From positions 1-64,000 of the forward strand of contig NZ_LUKQ02000001.1 in the NCBI RefSeq assembly GCF_001647025.1: a stretch of 64,000 bases of DNA, read 5' to 3'. This document shows positions 1 through 7,519 of the stretch, in pieces. A model generated the notes under the pieces. It was not told the origin of the DNA, searched no databases, and worked only from the letters and a program-made list of their open reading frames with translations. The DNA is from Endozoicomonas atrinae. GTDB lineage: Bacteria > Pseudomonadota > Gammaproteobacteria > Pseudomonadales > Endozoicomonadaceae. Each line of letters opens with the position of its first letter. Within the stretch, counting starts at the first letter, position 1. Made by a program: the position numbers and the translations under genes.

Positions 1-67
1 GATCATCCTGAGTTTTAATCTGACTGGCTATTTGATCTACCAGTTTTTCGTTGATTTCAACGCTCAT
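1..67 (-). CDS. IS256-family transposase, N-terminal fragment (runs off the window)
   Basis: An ATG at 67 on the minus strand opens a frame of 22 residues, MSVEINEKLVDQIASQIKTQ then DD, before the window edge. The KTQ(E/D)D sequence near the N-terminus is characteristic of IS256-type DDE transposases, where it precedes the LxxLxxxLxKxxVExALNAE region. A purine-rich stretch (GGAGAATAAC) lies just upstream as a ribosome binding site. The catalytic DDE residues would lie outside the window, so activity cannot be judged. The family call rests on this short match and on the adjacent element end. Confidence 0.55.
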   Translation of the reverse strand, partial: MSVEINEKLVDQIASQIKTQDD

Positions 68-127
68 TGTTATTCTCCATTTTGGAGTATTAACGACAAG
101 CGTTTACACAATTTAAATTACATTCCC
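1..127 (-). mobile_element. Left end of an IS256-like insertion sequence (partial)
   Basis: The outer end reads, on the minus strand from position 127, GGGAATGTAATTTAAATTGT followed by GTAAACGC. An AT-rich inverted end containing GTGTAAACGC next to a transposase start is typical of IS256-family elements. A reading frame starts 60 bases inside this end and runs out of the window. Only one end is visible, so the target duplication cannot be checked. Confidence 0.6.
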
Positions 128-443
128 TCAGCCGGAAGTCGACAAAGATCAGTATGTGGAGACAACATTATTATAAACCTCGTTTTTGACAGTTTCGAAG
201 CATCAGAACTTAATGCTTCAAAACTATTAATAATTAAAAACGTTAGTTAAGACATTTGATTATTCGAATAGTTCATTTACCAAAACTCTGAGCCTGAGCT
301 GATCGTCTCTATTCTTCGTGATACCAACTACACTGGCTTTCATTGTTATACCTATTGGCTTTTCACGCCATCAGTCATAAAATGCATCACCATTTATCCC
401 CTTCTAGAAAACCGTATTTCCCCTATGGTCGAGGAACTCCCCA
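128..443. other. Non-coding stretch upstream of the SrmB-type helicase gene
   Basis: This AT-rich gap lies between the IS end and the first helicase gene. Short open frames in it have no ribosome binding site or family resemblance. It presumably holds the helicase promoter and leader. I see no defined operator, RNA gene or terminator in it. Confidence 0.5.
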
Positions 444-1802
444 TTGCTATTTTCTGAGCTGGCTCTCCATGAACGGGTGCAAAAAGCACTCTCTGAACTC
501 AGGTTTGAACAGGCCACCCCGGTTCAGGAACAAACCCTGCCTCTGGCCATGACCGGCAATGACCTGATGGTCAGCGCAGAAACCGGCAGTGGTAAGACAG
601 CAGCGTTTCTGCTACCCATGCTCAACCATATGCACACAACCCCTTCGCCCAAAACCAGTACCCGTGGGCTGGTGCTCGTTCCTACCCGGGAGCTGGGACT
701 TCAGGTATTGAAAGAGTGTGAAGCGCTGGCTCGTTACACGTTCATCAAAGCCGGGTTGATTGTTGGGGGTGAAGACTACCGCCATCAGGTGAACACGCTG
801 CGGAAAAACCCGGAAATCATTATTGCCACACCCGGACGCCTGATAGAGCATATGAAAAATGGCAATCATGATTTCAGCGACCTGGAATACCTGATTCTGG
901 ATGAAGCCGACCGCATGCTGGATATGGGCTTTGGCCCCGATGTACTCACGATCGTTGAAGAGTGCAATACAGAGCGCCGGACCTTTTTGTTTTCAGCAAC
1001 CCTGGAATCAAAAGGCCTTGGTGACATGGCATCTCAGGTTCTGAACGACCCAACCCGTCTGAAGCTCAATTCAGCCCGGGAAAAACATGCCAATATCCAG
1101 CAGCAGATGATTCTCGCCGATGACACGGCGCACAAAGAGAAACTGTTGATCTGGCTGCTTAAGAATGAAACTTATGAAAAAGCCCTGATTTTCACAAACA
1201 CCAAAGCCAGAGCCGATGAGTTTATTGGCAAAATCCGGGTAAAAGGCTTAAAAGCAGGGATTCTCCACGGTGATATGGATCAGCGTGAACGCAAGCACGT
1301 CATGAACCTGCTGAAAGAGGGAAAAATCAATATCCTGATTGCTACAGATGTCGCCTCCCGCGGCCTGGATATCAAAGGTATCGAGCTGGTCATTAACCTG
1401 GAAATGGCCCGCAATGGTGATGACTATGTACACCGGATTGGCCGAACAGGTCGTGCCGGGGAGCAGGGTCTGGCCATTTCCCTGATTGGTCCCGATGAGT
1501 GGAACCGGATGTCCAGCATTGAACGCTATCTCCGGCTGCGCTTTGAAAAGCGTGCTATCAAAGAGCTGATAGGTAGCTATAAAGGCCCCAAAAAGCTGAA
1601 AAGCTCTGGCAAGGCCGCTGGCAAGAAAAAGCCTGCCGGCAAGAAAGGCGCTGGCAAAAAAGACCCGGCGGATAAACAACGCCAGCGTGTGAAGAAGAAT
1701 GTGGGAAAACGCCGTATACCGGCGGCCGATCCTAAACCCGCTGCATCAACAACCACTACCTCAACTGATTCCGGTTTTGAACCACCCAAGCGCAGGAAGT
1801 AA
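444..1802 (+). CDS. srmB: DEAD-box ATP-dependent RNA helicase, SrmB-like
   Basis: Superfamily 2 RNA helicase, probably acting in ribosomal large-subunit assembly or RNA remodelling in the cytoplasm. Visible motifs: a Q-motif region near residues 21-33, Walker A AETGSGKT (45-52), PTREL (80-84), DEAD (153-156), SAT (184-186), and HRIGRTGRAG around 340. The tail is lysine-rich and ends with an NVGKRR motif, as in E. coli SrmB. The start is TTG at 444, supported by GAGGA at 431-435 and by alignment of FSELAL with SrmB FSELEL. The gene lies 7 bases before a second DEAD-box gene and is probably cotranscribed with it. The family is certain; the SrmB assignment is strong but not proven. Confidence 0.88.
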   Translation: MLFSELALHERVQKALSELRFEQATPVQEQTLPLAMTGNDLMVSAETGSGKTAAFLLPMLNHMHTTPSPKTSTRGLVLVPTRELGLQVLKECEALARYTFIKAGLIVGGEDYRHQVNTLRKNPEIIIATPGRLIEHMKNGNHDFSDLEYLILDEADRMLDMGFGPDVLTIVEECNTERRTFLFSATLESKGLGDMASQVLNDPTRLKLNSAREKHANIQQQMILADDTAHKEKLLIWLLKNETYEKALIFTNTKARADEFIGKIRVKGLKAGILHGDMDQRERKHVMNLLKEGKINILIATDVASRGLDIKGIELVINLEMARNGDDYVHRIGRTGRAGEQGLAISLIGPDEWNRMSSIERYLRLRFEKRAIKELIGSYKGPKKLKSSGKAAGKKKPAGKKGAGKKDPADKQRQRVKKNVGKRRIPAADPKPAASTTTTSTDSGFEPPKRRK

Positions 1803-1809
1803 TACACAC

Positions 1810-3150
1810 ATGAGCAACAATACCCCTTTTTCCGCTCTTGGGCTGGATGAGTCATTGACTCAAGCGGTAAATGAAGCTGGCTACCAGACCCCTACGCCGA
1901 TTCAGGCCAAAGCGATCCCCATGGCGCTGACCGGCCGTGACCTGATGGCATCGGCCCAGACAGGTACCGGTAAAACCGCCAGTTTTACCTTGCCAATCCT
2001 TCACCGACTGGCACAGATGAGAGCCAGCAAAGCCATCCGCGCACTGGTGCTGGTCCCTACCCGTGAACTGGCAATTCAGGTTTACAACAGCTTTCAGACC
2101 TATGGTACCCATACGGTCATTAAGACAGCTGCCGTTTATGGCGGTGTCGAGATTGAAGAGCAGTTGCAGGTTCTGAATGAGGGCGTTGATGTTCTGGTAG
2201 CGACCCCTGGTCGCTTGGTGGACATGATCAACCGCAAGCATGTTCATCTGGACAGTTTGAGAATCCTGGTACTGGATGAAGCCGATCGCATGCTGGATCT
2301 GGGTTTCCGTGACGATATTGAACGCATTCTGCAAAACGCGCCGGTAAAACGTCAGAACCTGCTGTTCTCCGCCACCTTTTCCAAGGACATCAAACAGCTG
2401 GCCCATGAATTCATGCGTCACCCGGTAAAGATTGAACTGGAGAACCCAAACTCGGCGGCAAAAACAGTGACCCAGTCTTTCTACCCGGTAGACCAGCAGG
2501 ACAAACCGGAGATTCTCAGCTATCTCATCCACGGTGGTCGTTGGAAGAAAGTGCTGGTGTTTGTCCGCACCAAAAAAGCCGCCAACAAGGTTGCCGAGCT
2601 GCTGGAAGAAGATGGTATCAACGCTCAGGCCATTCACAGCGATAAAAGTCAGTACCTGCGTATTCGCACACTGGAAGACTTTAAAGATAACTATTTTGAT
2701 GTTCTGGTAGCAACCGATGTTGCCGCCAGAGGGCTGGACATCGAACAGCTGCCACTGGTCATCAATTATGATCTTCCTAAAGTTCCGCAAGATTACGTTC
2801 ACCGCATTGGCCGAACCGGTCGTGCCGGACAGAAAGGCAGAGCTATCTCTCTGGTTAACCCTGAAGAGAAAAAGTTATTGTCCGCCATCCAGCAACTGAT
2901 CAAAAAACCACTGGACATTGAGCCTCTGCCCTACTTTGAGGATGGAGAGGTTCGTCCAGCTGAAGTCAATGAACCTGTTAGTAAAAGCCGAAATAAACGG
3001 ACAAAACCTGACCTGAAAGCTGGAAAGCCTGCTATAAAACATCATTCAGGCAATAAATCGGGGAATGGAAGAGCCAGAAAACCTTCAGGTACTATGCCTA
3101 AAGGAAAGAAAAGGCCTTCTGTCTCCTCCGGGAAAAAACGAAAGTCCTGA
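1810..3150 (+). CDS. rhlE: DEAD-box ATP-dependent RNA helicase, RhlE-like
   Basis: RNA-dependent ATPase of the RhlE subfamily, 447 residues against about 450 for E. coli RhlE, linked to rRNA processing and RNA decay. Walker A AQTGTGKT is at residues 49-56, followed by PTREL, DEADRMLDLGF, SAT, ARGLDI and HRIGRTGRAG in canonical order. The C-terminal 80 residues are a basic, low-complexity RNA-binding tail. The ATG at 1810 is chosen because the family begins FSALGL; an in-frame start at 1699 would overlap the previous gene by 100 bases. Tandem SrmB- and RhlE-type genes suggest paralogous helicases in one transcript. Confidence 0.9.
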   Translation: MSNNTPFSALGLDESLTQAVNEAGYQTPTPIQAKAIPMALTGRDLMASAQTGTGKTASFTLPILHRLAQMRASKAIRALVLVPTRELAIQVYNSFQTYGTHTVIKTAAVYGGVEIEEQLQVLNEGVDVLVATPGRLVDMINRKHVHLDSLRILVLDEADRMLDLGFRDDIERILQNAPVKRQNLLFSATFSKDIKQLAHEFMRHPVKIELENPNSAAKTVTQSFYPVDQQDKPEILSYLIHGGRWKKVLVFVRTKKAANKVAELLEEDGINAQAIHSDKSQYLRIRTLEDFKDNYFDVLVATDVAARGLDIEQLPLVINYDLPKVPQDYVHRIGRTGRAGQKGRAISLVNPEEKKLLSAIQQLIKKPLDIEPLPYFEDGEVRPAEVNEPVSKSRNKRTKPDLKAGKPAIKHHSGNKSGNGRARKPSGTMPKGKKRPSVSSGKKRKS

Positions 3151-3194
3151 TTAGAACCGCTGACTGATGTCAGCCAGATGAAAAAGCAATAAGT

Positions 3195-3230
3195 TGGAAA
3201 TACCCTGCCTCTGCTGGCCGGGTATTTCCA
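3195..3230 (+). terminator. Stem-loop after rhlE
   Basis: A perfect 11-bp inverted repeat, TGGAAATACCC (3195-3205) with GGGTATTTCCA (3220-3230), lies in the gap between rhlE and the next gene. There is no T-tract, so it may attenuate rather than end transcription. Confidence 0.5.
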
Positions 3231-3262
3231 CAGTAGAAAGCGGGTGAAAAAGGTCGCATACG

Positions 3263-3664
3263 ATGGAAGATGTTATTGAAGAACTGCGGGAACGCGCGCT
3301 TGATGTCTCAGTCCCACTGGAATTACCGGATGAAGACCAGCTGGTTGAAGTGGAAGAACAGATCCTGATCTCCCTTCCCTATGAACTCAGGGAGTTTCTG
3401 CTTCAGGTCAGTGATGTCATTTATGGTTCCATTGAGCCAGTCACGGTAACAGATCCACAGTCGCACACCTATCTGCCTGAAGTCGCGGCCAATGCCTGGG
3501 CTGAGGGGCTGCCAAGAGAACTGATTCCCATCTGTGAATGCGATGGTGAATACTATGGCATTTCTGAAGAGGGGGAAGTGGTTCGCTGGGCCGACGGAGA
3601 AGTCACCGACGACAGCTGGCCATCCATCTGGTTATGGGCCCGGGATATCTGGCTGGAGAGCTAA
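3263..3664 (+). CDS. SMI1/KNR4 (SUKH) family protein
   Basis: A 133-residue, strongly acidic soluble protein. The LPYELREFLLQVSDV segment (about 38-52) and the C-terminal WPSIWLWARDIWL resemble the SMI1/KNR4 (SUKH) fold, a family known for toxin immunity but also found as stand-alone housekeeping genes in pseudomonads. No toxin gene is adjacent. Its stop overlaps the ATG of the downstream nucleosidase by one base (TAATG), so the two are translationally coupled. Its role here is unknown. Family confidence is moderate to high. Confidence 0.75.
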   Translation: MEDVIEELRERALDVSVPLELPDEDQLVEVEEQILISLPYELREFLLQVSDVIYGSIEPVTVTDPQSHTYLPEVAANAWAEGLPRELIPICECDGEYYGISEEGEVVRWADGEVTDDSWPSIWLWARDIWLES

Positions 3665-4371
3665 TGTCTAAACGAATTCTGATCATTATGGCCATGGAAG
3701 CGGAGGCCAGACCAGTCATTGACAAACTCGGCCTGAAAGAAATTCCCGCCAGCCCTCAGTTGAGAAGCCACTTCCCTCGCTTTCAAGGTGAGTTTGAAGG
3801 TAAGGACATCGTTATCTCTCTGAACGGCAAATCCGTTGAGCATGGTGTCGACAGGATAGGCACCGAGTTTGCTGCTCTGAATACTCAATCCGCTATTCTT
3901 GAGTTTGCTCCGGACCTGATCATTAACGCGGGAACCTGTGGTGCTTTTTCAGCCGATGCTGACATCGCTGATATCATCACTTCCGACCAGCCCGTGGTGT
4001 ATCATGACCACCGGGTGCCACTGGAGGGCTTTGACCGATTTGCCATGGGCTCTTATCCAACCGCTTACCGCCCCAAATACTTCCAAAGTATTGAGCATAA
4101 ACTTGGCGTGGTAACGACTGGCAACTCTCTCGATATGCCCGATGTAGACAAGCAGTGGATTATTCAAAACCGGGGTATGGCCAAAGAGATGGAGTGTGCC
4201 GCCGTTGCTTCAACCGCCCACCTTTACGGCATCGATTTCCTGCCCATTAAATCCGTGACAGATCATATTGATATTGAACTGGATAATGTTGAACAATTCC
4301 TTAACAACCTGAGCAAGGCCAGCCATAAGTTGAGCGACACCTTAATCAGGGTATTAACCAATATCGATTAG
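3664..4371 (+). CDS. 5'-methylthioadenosine/S-adenosylhomocysteine nucleosidase (plant-type sequence)
   Basis: Purine nucleoside phosphorylase superfamily, 235 residues, predicted to cleave MTA and SAH to adenine plus the thioribose. Likely catalytic residues match MTAN: Glu12 in AMEAEA, a Glu in KEMECAAVAS and an Asp in KSVTDHID. The segments NAGTCG, YHDHR.P and TGNSLDM resemble plant MTN proteins more than the short E. coli enzyme (inference from memory). The ATG at 3664 is preferred over an in-frame start at 3634 because it overlaps the upstream stop. An MTA/SAH deaminase-like gene lies 3 kb downstream on the other strand, so two routes for these nucleosides coexist. Confidence 0.82.
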   Translation: MSKRILIIMAMEAEARPVIDKLGLKEIPASPQLRSHFPRFQGEFEGKDIVISLNGKSVEHGVDRIGTEFAALNTQSAILEFAPDLIINAGTCGAFSADADIADIITSDQPVVYHDHRVPLEGFDRFAMGSYPTAYRPKYFQSIEHKLGVVTTGNSLDMPDVDKQWIIQNRGMAKEMECAAVASTAHLYGIDFLPIKSVTDHIDIELDNVEQFLNNLSKASHKLSDTLIRVLTNID

Positions 4372-4385
4372 CACTGGGGAGAACT

Positions 4386-4415
4386 GATTTGATGCAGTAG
4401 CATCTGCATCAAATC
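4386..4415. terminator. Stem-loop between convergent nucleosidase and LysR genes
   Basis: A perfect 12-bp inverted repeat, GATTTGATGCAG and CTGCATCAAATC, is separated by a 6-base loop. It sits between two converging genes and probably terminates both. Confidence 0.65.
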
Positions 4416-4450
4416 TTCCCCATAAAATGAAACTTAACTGAATACTCTCT

Positions 4451-5344
4451 TCACTTTGTGTGAAAAAATTGGGTAGAAAAAATTTCTTTCAACCACTCAG
4501 CAGCAGGTCCAGGCCGAGCTTTTACGTTCCATAGCAAATCAACACCAACTTCCCATTTTGTATATGGGTAAGACTCCAATGGCAATTCTACCATCTGCCC
4601 TCTGGCAACATAGTCATTCACAATCGGCCTGGGCAGGATGGACCAGCCGAACCCCGCCAGTGTCATTTGGATCAACGTAGTGTAGTTATCAATATAAATG
4701 CGCTGGGAAGAGCGAAGGTATTCTGAGGTAACCAGATTATCGCCGTGGGGACTGAACACCAGCTGACGATAATTACTTAAGTCTGCAAAAGAGATTGACG
4801 ACAGTTGACTCAGTGGGTGATGAATATGGGCAACTTCCGCTATTTGTAATGTCCCCAGCCGACAAAAACCAATATCGGTGGGATAATTCGGAAGCGTAAT
4901 CAGCAGAGCCAGCTTTACTCTTCCACAATGGAGACTGGCCAGAGCATCATTCAGGTTCATGCTTTCGATGTGAAGGTTTACGTAAGGAAACTGCTCACAG
5001 AATGCCCGAACCGTCGGTGCAACGAGTGTGTAAGGGATTGCAGGATCAATAATAATGGACAGGTTATCTTCAATCTCTGCCGCACAGGCATTTAACTTGC
5101 CTTCAAGGTTATTAGCCTGACTGATGATATTGTTGATGTGCTTCAATAAGTCCTGACCAACCGATGTCAGAGCCAGAAACTTACTACCCCGCTCAAAAAG
5201 AACAACCCCCGCCTCCCGTTCAATATTGCAGATCGTCGACGATACAGTTGACTGTGCCTTTCCCAACCTTCTGGCCGCTGCTGAAAAGGAGCCACACTCT
5301 GCCGCTGTTTTTATGATTAACAGCTGATCCAGCGTCAATGCCAT
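4451..5344 (-). CDS. LysR-family transcriptional regulator
   Basis: A 297-residue LTTR. The N-terminal winged helix-turn-helix covers about residues 1-60 (LDQLLIIKTAAECGSFSAAA, then LGKAQSTVSSTI). It is followed by a linker helix and a LysR substrate-binding domain. The start is placed at the ATG at 5344, where MALTLDQLL matches the family N-terminus and GGGGA lies upstream; the open frame extends 12 codons further without support. The nearest gene upstream on the same strand is the purine permease, across a palindromic repeat. Its target and inducer cannot be told from sequence. Confidence 0.87.
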   Translation of the reverse strand: MALTLDQLLIIKTAAECGSFSAAARRLGKAQSTVSSTICNIEREAGVVLFERGSKFLALTSVGQDLLKHINNIISQANNLEGKLNACAAEIEDNLSIIIDPAIPYTLVAPTVRAFCEQFPYVNLHIESMNLNDALASLHCGRVKLALLITLPNYPTDIGFCRLGTLQIAEVAHIHHPLSQLSSISFADLSNYRQLVFSPHGDNLVTSEYLRSSQRIYIDNYTTLIQMTLAGFGWSILPRPIVNDYVARGQMVELPLESYPYTKWEVGVDLLWNVKARPGPAAEWLKEIFSTQFFHTK

Positions 5345-5371
5345 TTCTTTTCCCCAGCCGGTAGGAGTGAC

Positions 5372-5499
5372 TATACCCAAAGGATTTCAAGTTGCTACGC
5401 GGCGACAAGTAAGCAAAGCCCCGTGAGCTTACAAACAGTAAGTGATCGGGGTGAGCGAACGTAGCCAACAAAGTAGCAACTTGAAAGGCGACGGGTATA
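5372..5499. repeat. 128-bp palindromic repeat element (family A)
   Basis: The ends are imperfect inverted repeats: TATACCC...TTTCAAGTTGCTAC on the left, and the reverse complement of GTAGCAACTTGAAAGGCGAC then GGGTATA on the right. The interior is GC-richer and has no convincing gene. It lies just upstream of the LysR gene start. Only one copy is present here, so the family status is inferred from the MITE-like structure. Confidence 0.6.
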
Positions 5500-5649
5500 T
5501 CAGCACATTGGTTTTAAAGGTCTGGCTGGCAAGAATAGTGGGTTATCAATACCATTACTCTGACGTATGTCAGTTACTGCAATGCCCCTTTTACCCACGC
5601 ACAGCGCATGAGGAAAAGGGACAGCGATTGAGCCAGAATATATCCCAGT

Positions 5650-7014
5650 TTAGAGATCAGCCACTAACGGCGCACCGTGATTCGCTGACTGTCGGAACAT
5701 ATTAAAGAGGTAGTTCAGCAGCAAGGCCGAAACACCTGCCAGAGTGATTGGGTTGTTCAGCAACATTTGTAAGCTGCCAGGCAGGAAGTTAAAGAAAATC
5801 GGGTTGGTAATAGAAAGCATGGCCAAACCCAGACTGATAGAAACAATCAGAAGGTTGCTTTTATTGTCCATATCCACCTGACCGAGGATTTTCAGACCGG
5901 TACAGGCAATGCTGCCAAATAATACCATGGATGCACCTCCCAGAACCGGCAGAGGGACACAGGCCGCCAGGGCAGAAAGCTTGGGAAAGATACCCAGCAC
6001 AATCAGGAAAACACCGCATAATGCCACCACCCAGCGACTGCGCACACCAGAAACCCTCAAGACCCCGGTATTTTGTGAATAGGTCGTGTAGGGGAAGGAG
6101 CACATAATCCCGCCAAGCATCGTGCCAAGGCCTTCTGCCCTGAGGCCTGCTGCAATATTTTCAGGTTCCACCTGTTTTTCGCAGACTTCTCCAATGGCAA
6201 TGTATCCCCCGGTGGATTCAATCATGGTCACCAGCATTGCCAGTAACATACTGATAATGGCGGCCAGCTTGAATTCCGGTAACCCAAGGGCAAACGGGGT
6301 CACAATACCAAACCATTCTGCGCTGGCGACGCCGTCAAAGCTGATTTTTCCCATCAGAAACGCCAGAATCGAGCCGGCAATCAAACCGATCAGAATGGCA
6401 ACACGTGGCAACGCGCCTTTTCCCCACATCATGATGGTGGCAACCAGTATCATGCTGAAGGCTGCCAGCACAAAATCGTCCATGGCAACCTCCTGAGCAC
6501 CGGGACCTTTTCCCCCTCCCATCCACATGGCGGCAATGGGCAACAGGGATACCCCAAGCACCGTGATCAGTGTGCCGGTCACCACGGGTGGAAAGAAACG
6601 CAACAACTGGCTCCAGTATCCCGCAATCAGAAAGGTAAAGGCGCCAGCAGCAATGGTTGCCCCGAACATGGCATTAAACCCATAACTGGAACCGATCATG
6701 ATCAAGGCAGGAATAGCGACGACCGTGGTACCCTGAACAACCGGGAGACGGATGCCAATATGGTTTCTGGCAACACCAATACCAAGGCATTGAATAATGG
6801 TGCAGATACCACTGGTTACAAGACAGGCACTGATCATAAAGACCAGCTCACTGGAGGACCAGCCCAGCGCACCGGCAATGACCATGGGGGTTACCACCAG
6901 ACTGGCATATGCAGCCAGCAGATGCTGGATAGCCAGTGCCGTCGAAGGGCCAGGGGGGAGCATTTGTTCTACAGGGTGTACTGCCTCTTGCTTACTCACT
7001 CTCTGTCTAAACAT
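5650..7014 (-). CDS. NCS2-family nucleobase (xanthine/uric acid/purine) permease
   Basis: A 454-residue inner membrane protein with about 12-14 hydrophobic segments, importing a purine with cations. NCS2 hallmarks are AIQHLLAAYASLVVTP near residue 28 (the conserved QH of TM1), PVVQGTT, and SQNTGVLRVSGV, the NCS2 signature with Ser in place of the usual Thr. The length fits XanP/UacT-type carriers rather than UraA. The ATG at 7014 has AAGAGAG upstream. It is followed at 7520-8860 by an amidohydrolase on the same strand, suggesting a purine or methylthioadenosine salvage locus. The exact substrate is not resolved. Confidence 0.87.
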   Translation of the reverse strand: MFRQRVSKQEAVHPVEQMLPPGPSTALAIQHLLAAYASLVVTPMVIAGALGWSSSELVFMISACLVTSGICTIIQCLGIGVARNHIGIRLPVVQGTTVVAIPALIMIGSSYGFNAMFGATIAAGAFTFLIAGYWSQLLRFFPPVVTGTLITVLGVSLLPIAAMWMGGGKGPGAQEVAMDDFVLAAFSMILVATIMMWGKGALPRVAILIGLIAGSILAFLMGKISFDGVASAEWFGIVTPFALGLPEFKLAAIISMLLAMLVTMIESTGGYIAIGEVCEKQVEPENIAAGLRAEGLGTMLGGIMCSFPYTTYSQNTGVLRVSGVRSRWVVALCGVFLIVLGIFPKLSALAACVPLPVLGGASMVLFGSIACTGLKILGQVDMDNKSNLLIVSISLGLAMLSITNPIFFNFLPGSLQMLLNNPITLAGVSALLLNYLFNMFRQSANHGAPLVADL

Positions 7015-7135
7015 GCTTGTTCTCTCTTATGAGCGTATTTATACGTCACCACTGGAGATGCAATAGCCAGACACTTCCCCAGTGGATGCAATCATCACTT
7101 CAGACCTGGGAGGCTGACCAAGAATAGACGGCCCT

Positions 7136-7181
7136 ACCGGCAACTGCTCCTGCGTTGCTCTAGCTCCTGCATCCATGCAGT
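7136..7181. repeat. 46-bp dispersed repeat D
   Basis: This segment is nearly identical, in reverse orientation, to 52117-52163. The shared core reads CTGCATGGATGCAGGAG, then (C/T)TAGAGCAACGCA and GAGCAGTT(A/G)CCGG. The second copy lies inside repeat C2 as extra sequence relative to C1. Its function is unknown. Confidence 0.65.
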
Positions 7182-7234
7182 CGTGCGGTGGCAGCACATT
7201 GGTCTAAAAAATCCTTTTTCTGCCATCCTCGCTA

Positions 7235-7493
7235 GGGGGTGTTACCAACTGGACATACAACCAGCCACCCATTATTTGTGCCAGACAAGGCGCGAGCTGC
7301 GTAGTGTGGTTGCTCCACATGAGCAGTGAGCAACGCTGTATGGTGCAAATAATGGGTGGCCCTTCGGGTTGGTCATACAAGCACTCATGCCGTGTTGAAC
7401 GCCTTGAACAGGGAACCACCATGTCCTGCGCCGTTCGCCTTGCCTGAGTGCTTGTATGACCAACTGGTTGAATGGCCAGTTGGTAACACCCCC
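7235..7493. repeat. MITE family B, full copy B1 (259 bp, TA-flanked)
   Basis: Terminal inverted repeats begin GGGGGTGTTACCAACTGG and end CCAGTTGGTAACACCCCC. TA dinucleotides flank both ends (7233-7234 and 7494-7495), as expected for an IS630/mariner-type target duplication. The interior shares a core with the copies at 19905-20108 and 51897-52047. It encodes no transposase. Confidence 0.85.
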
Positions 7494-7519
7494 TAGGGGC
7501 GCTATTCTCGGACGGCCTC

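Larger units (their letters stand above)
7015..7519. other. Gene-free stretch holding repeats D and B
   Basis: This gap between the permease and the amidohydrolase contains the 46-bp repeat D (7136-7181) and a full MITE B copy (7235-7493). The first 120 bases presumably include the permease promoter. No convincing gene is present, although the MITE carries short open frames in several phases. Confidence 0.6.

Noticed and set aside
1852-2802. A 316-codon antisense frame within rhlE
   Set aside because: It lies wholly opposite a clear DEAD-box gene; it is a codon-bias shadow with no family resemblance.
3263-3664. The SUKH protein as a toxin immunity gene
   Set aside because: No polymorphic toxin or secretion gene is adjacent; coupling with the nucleosidase suggests a housekeeping context.
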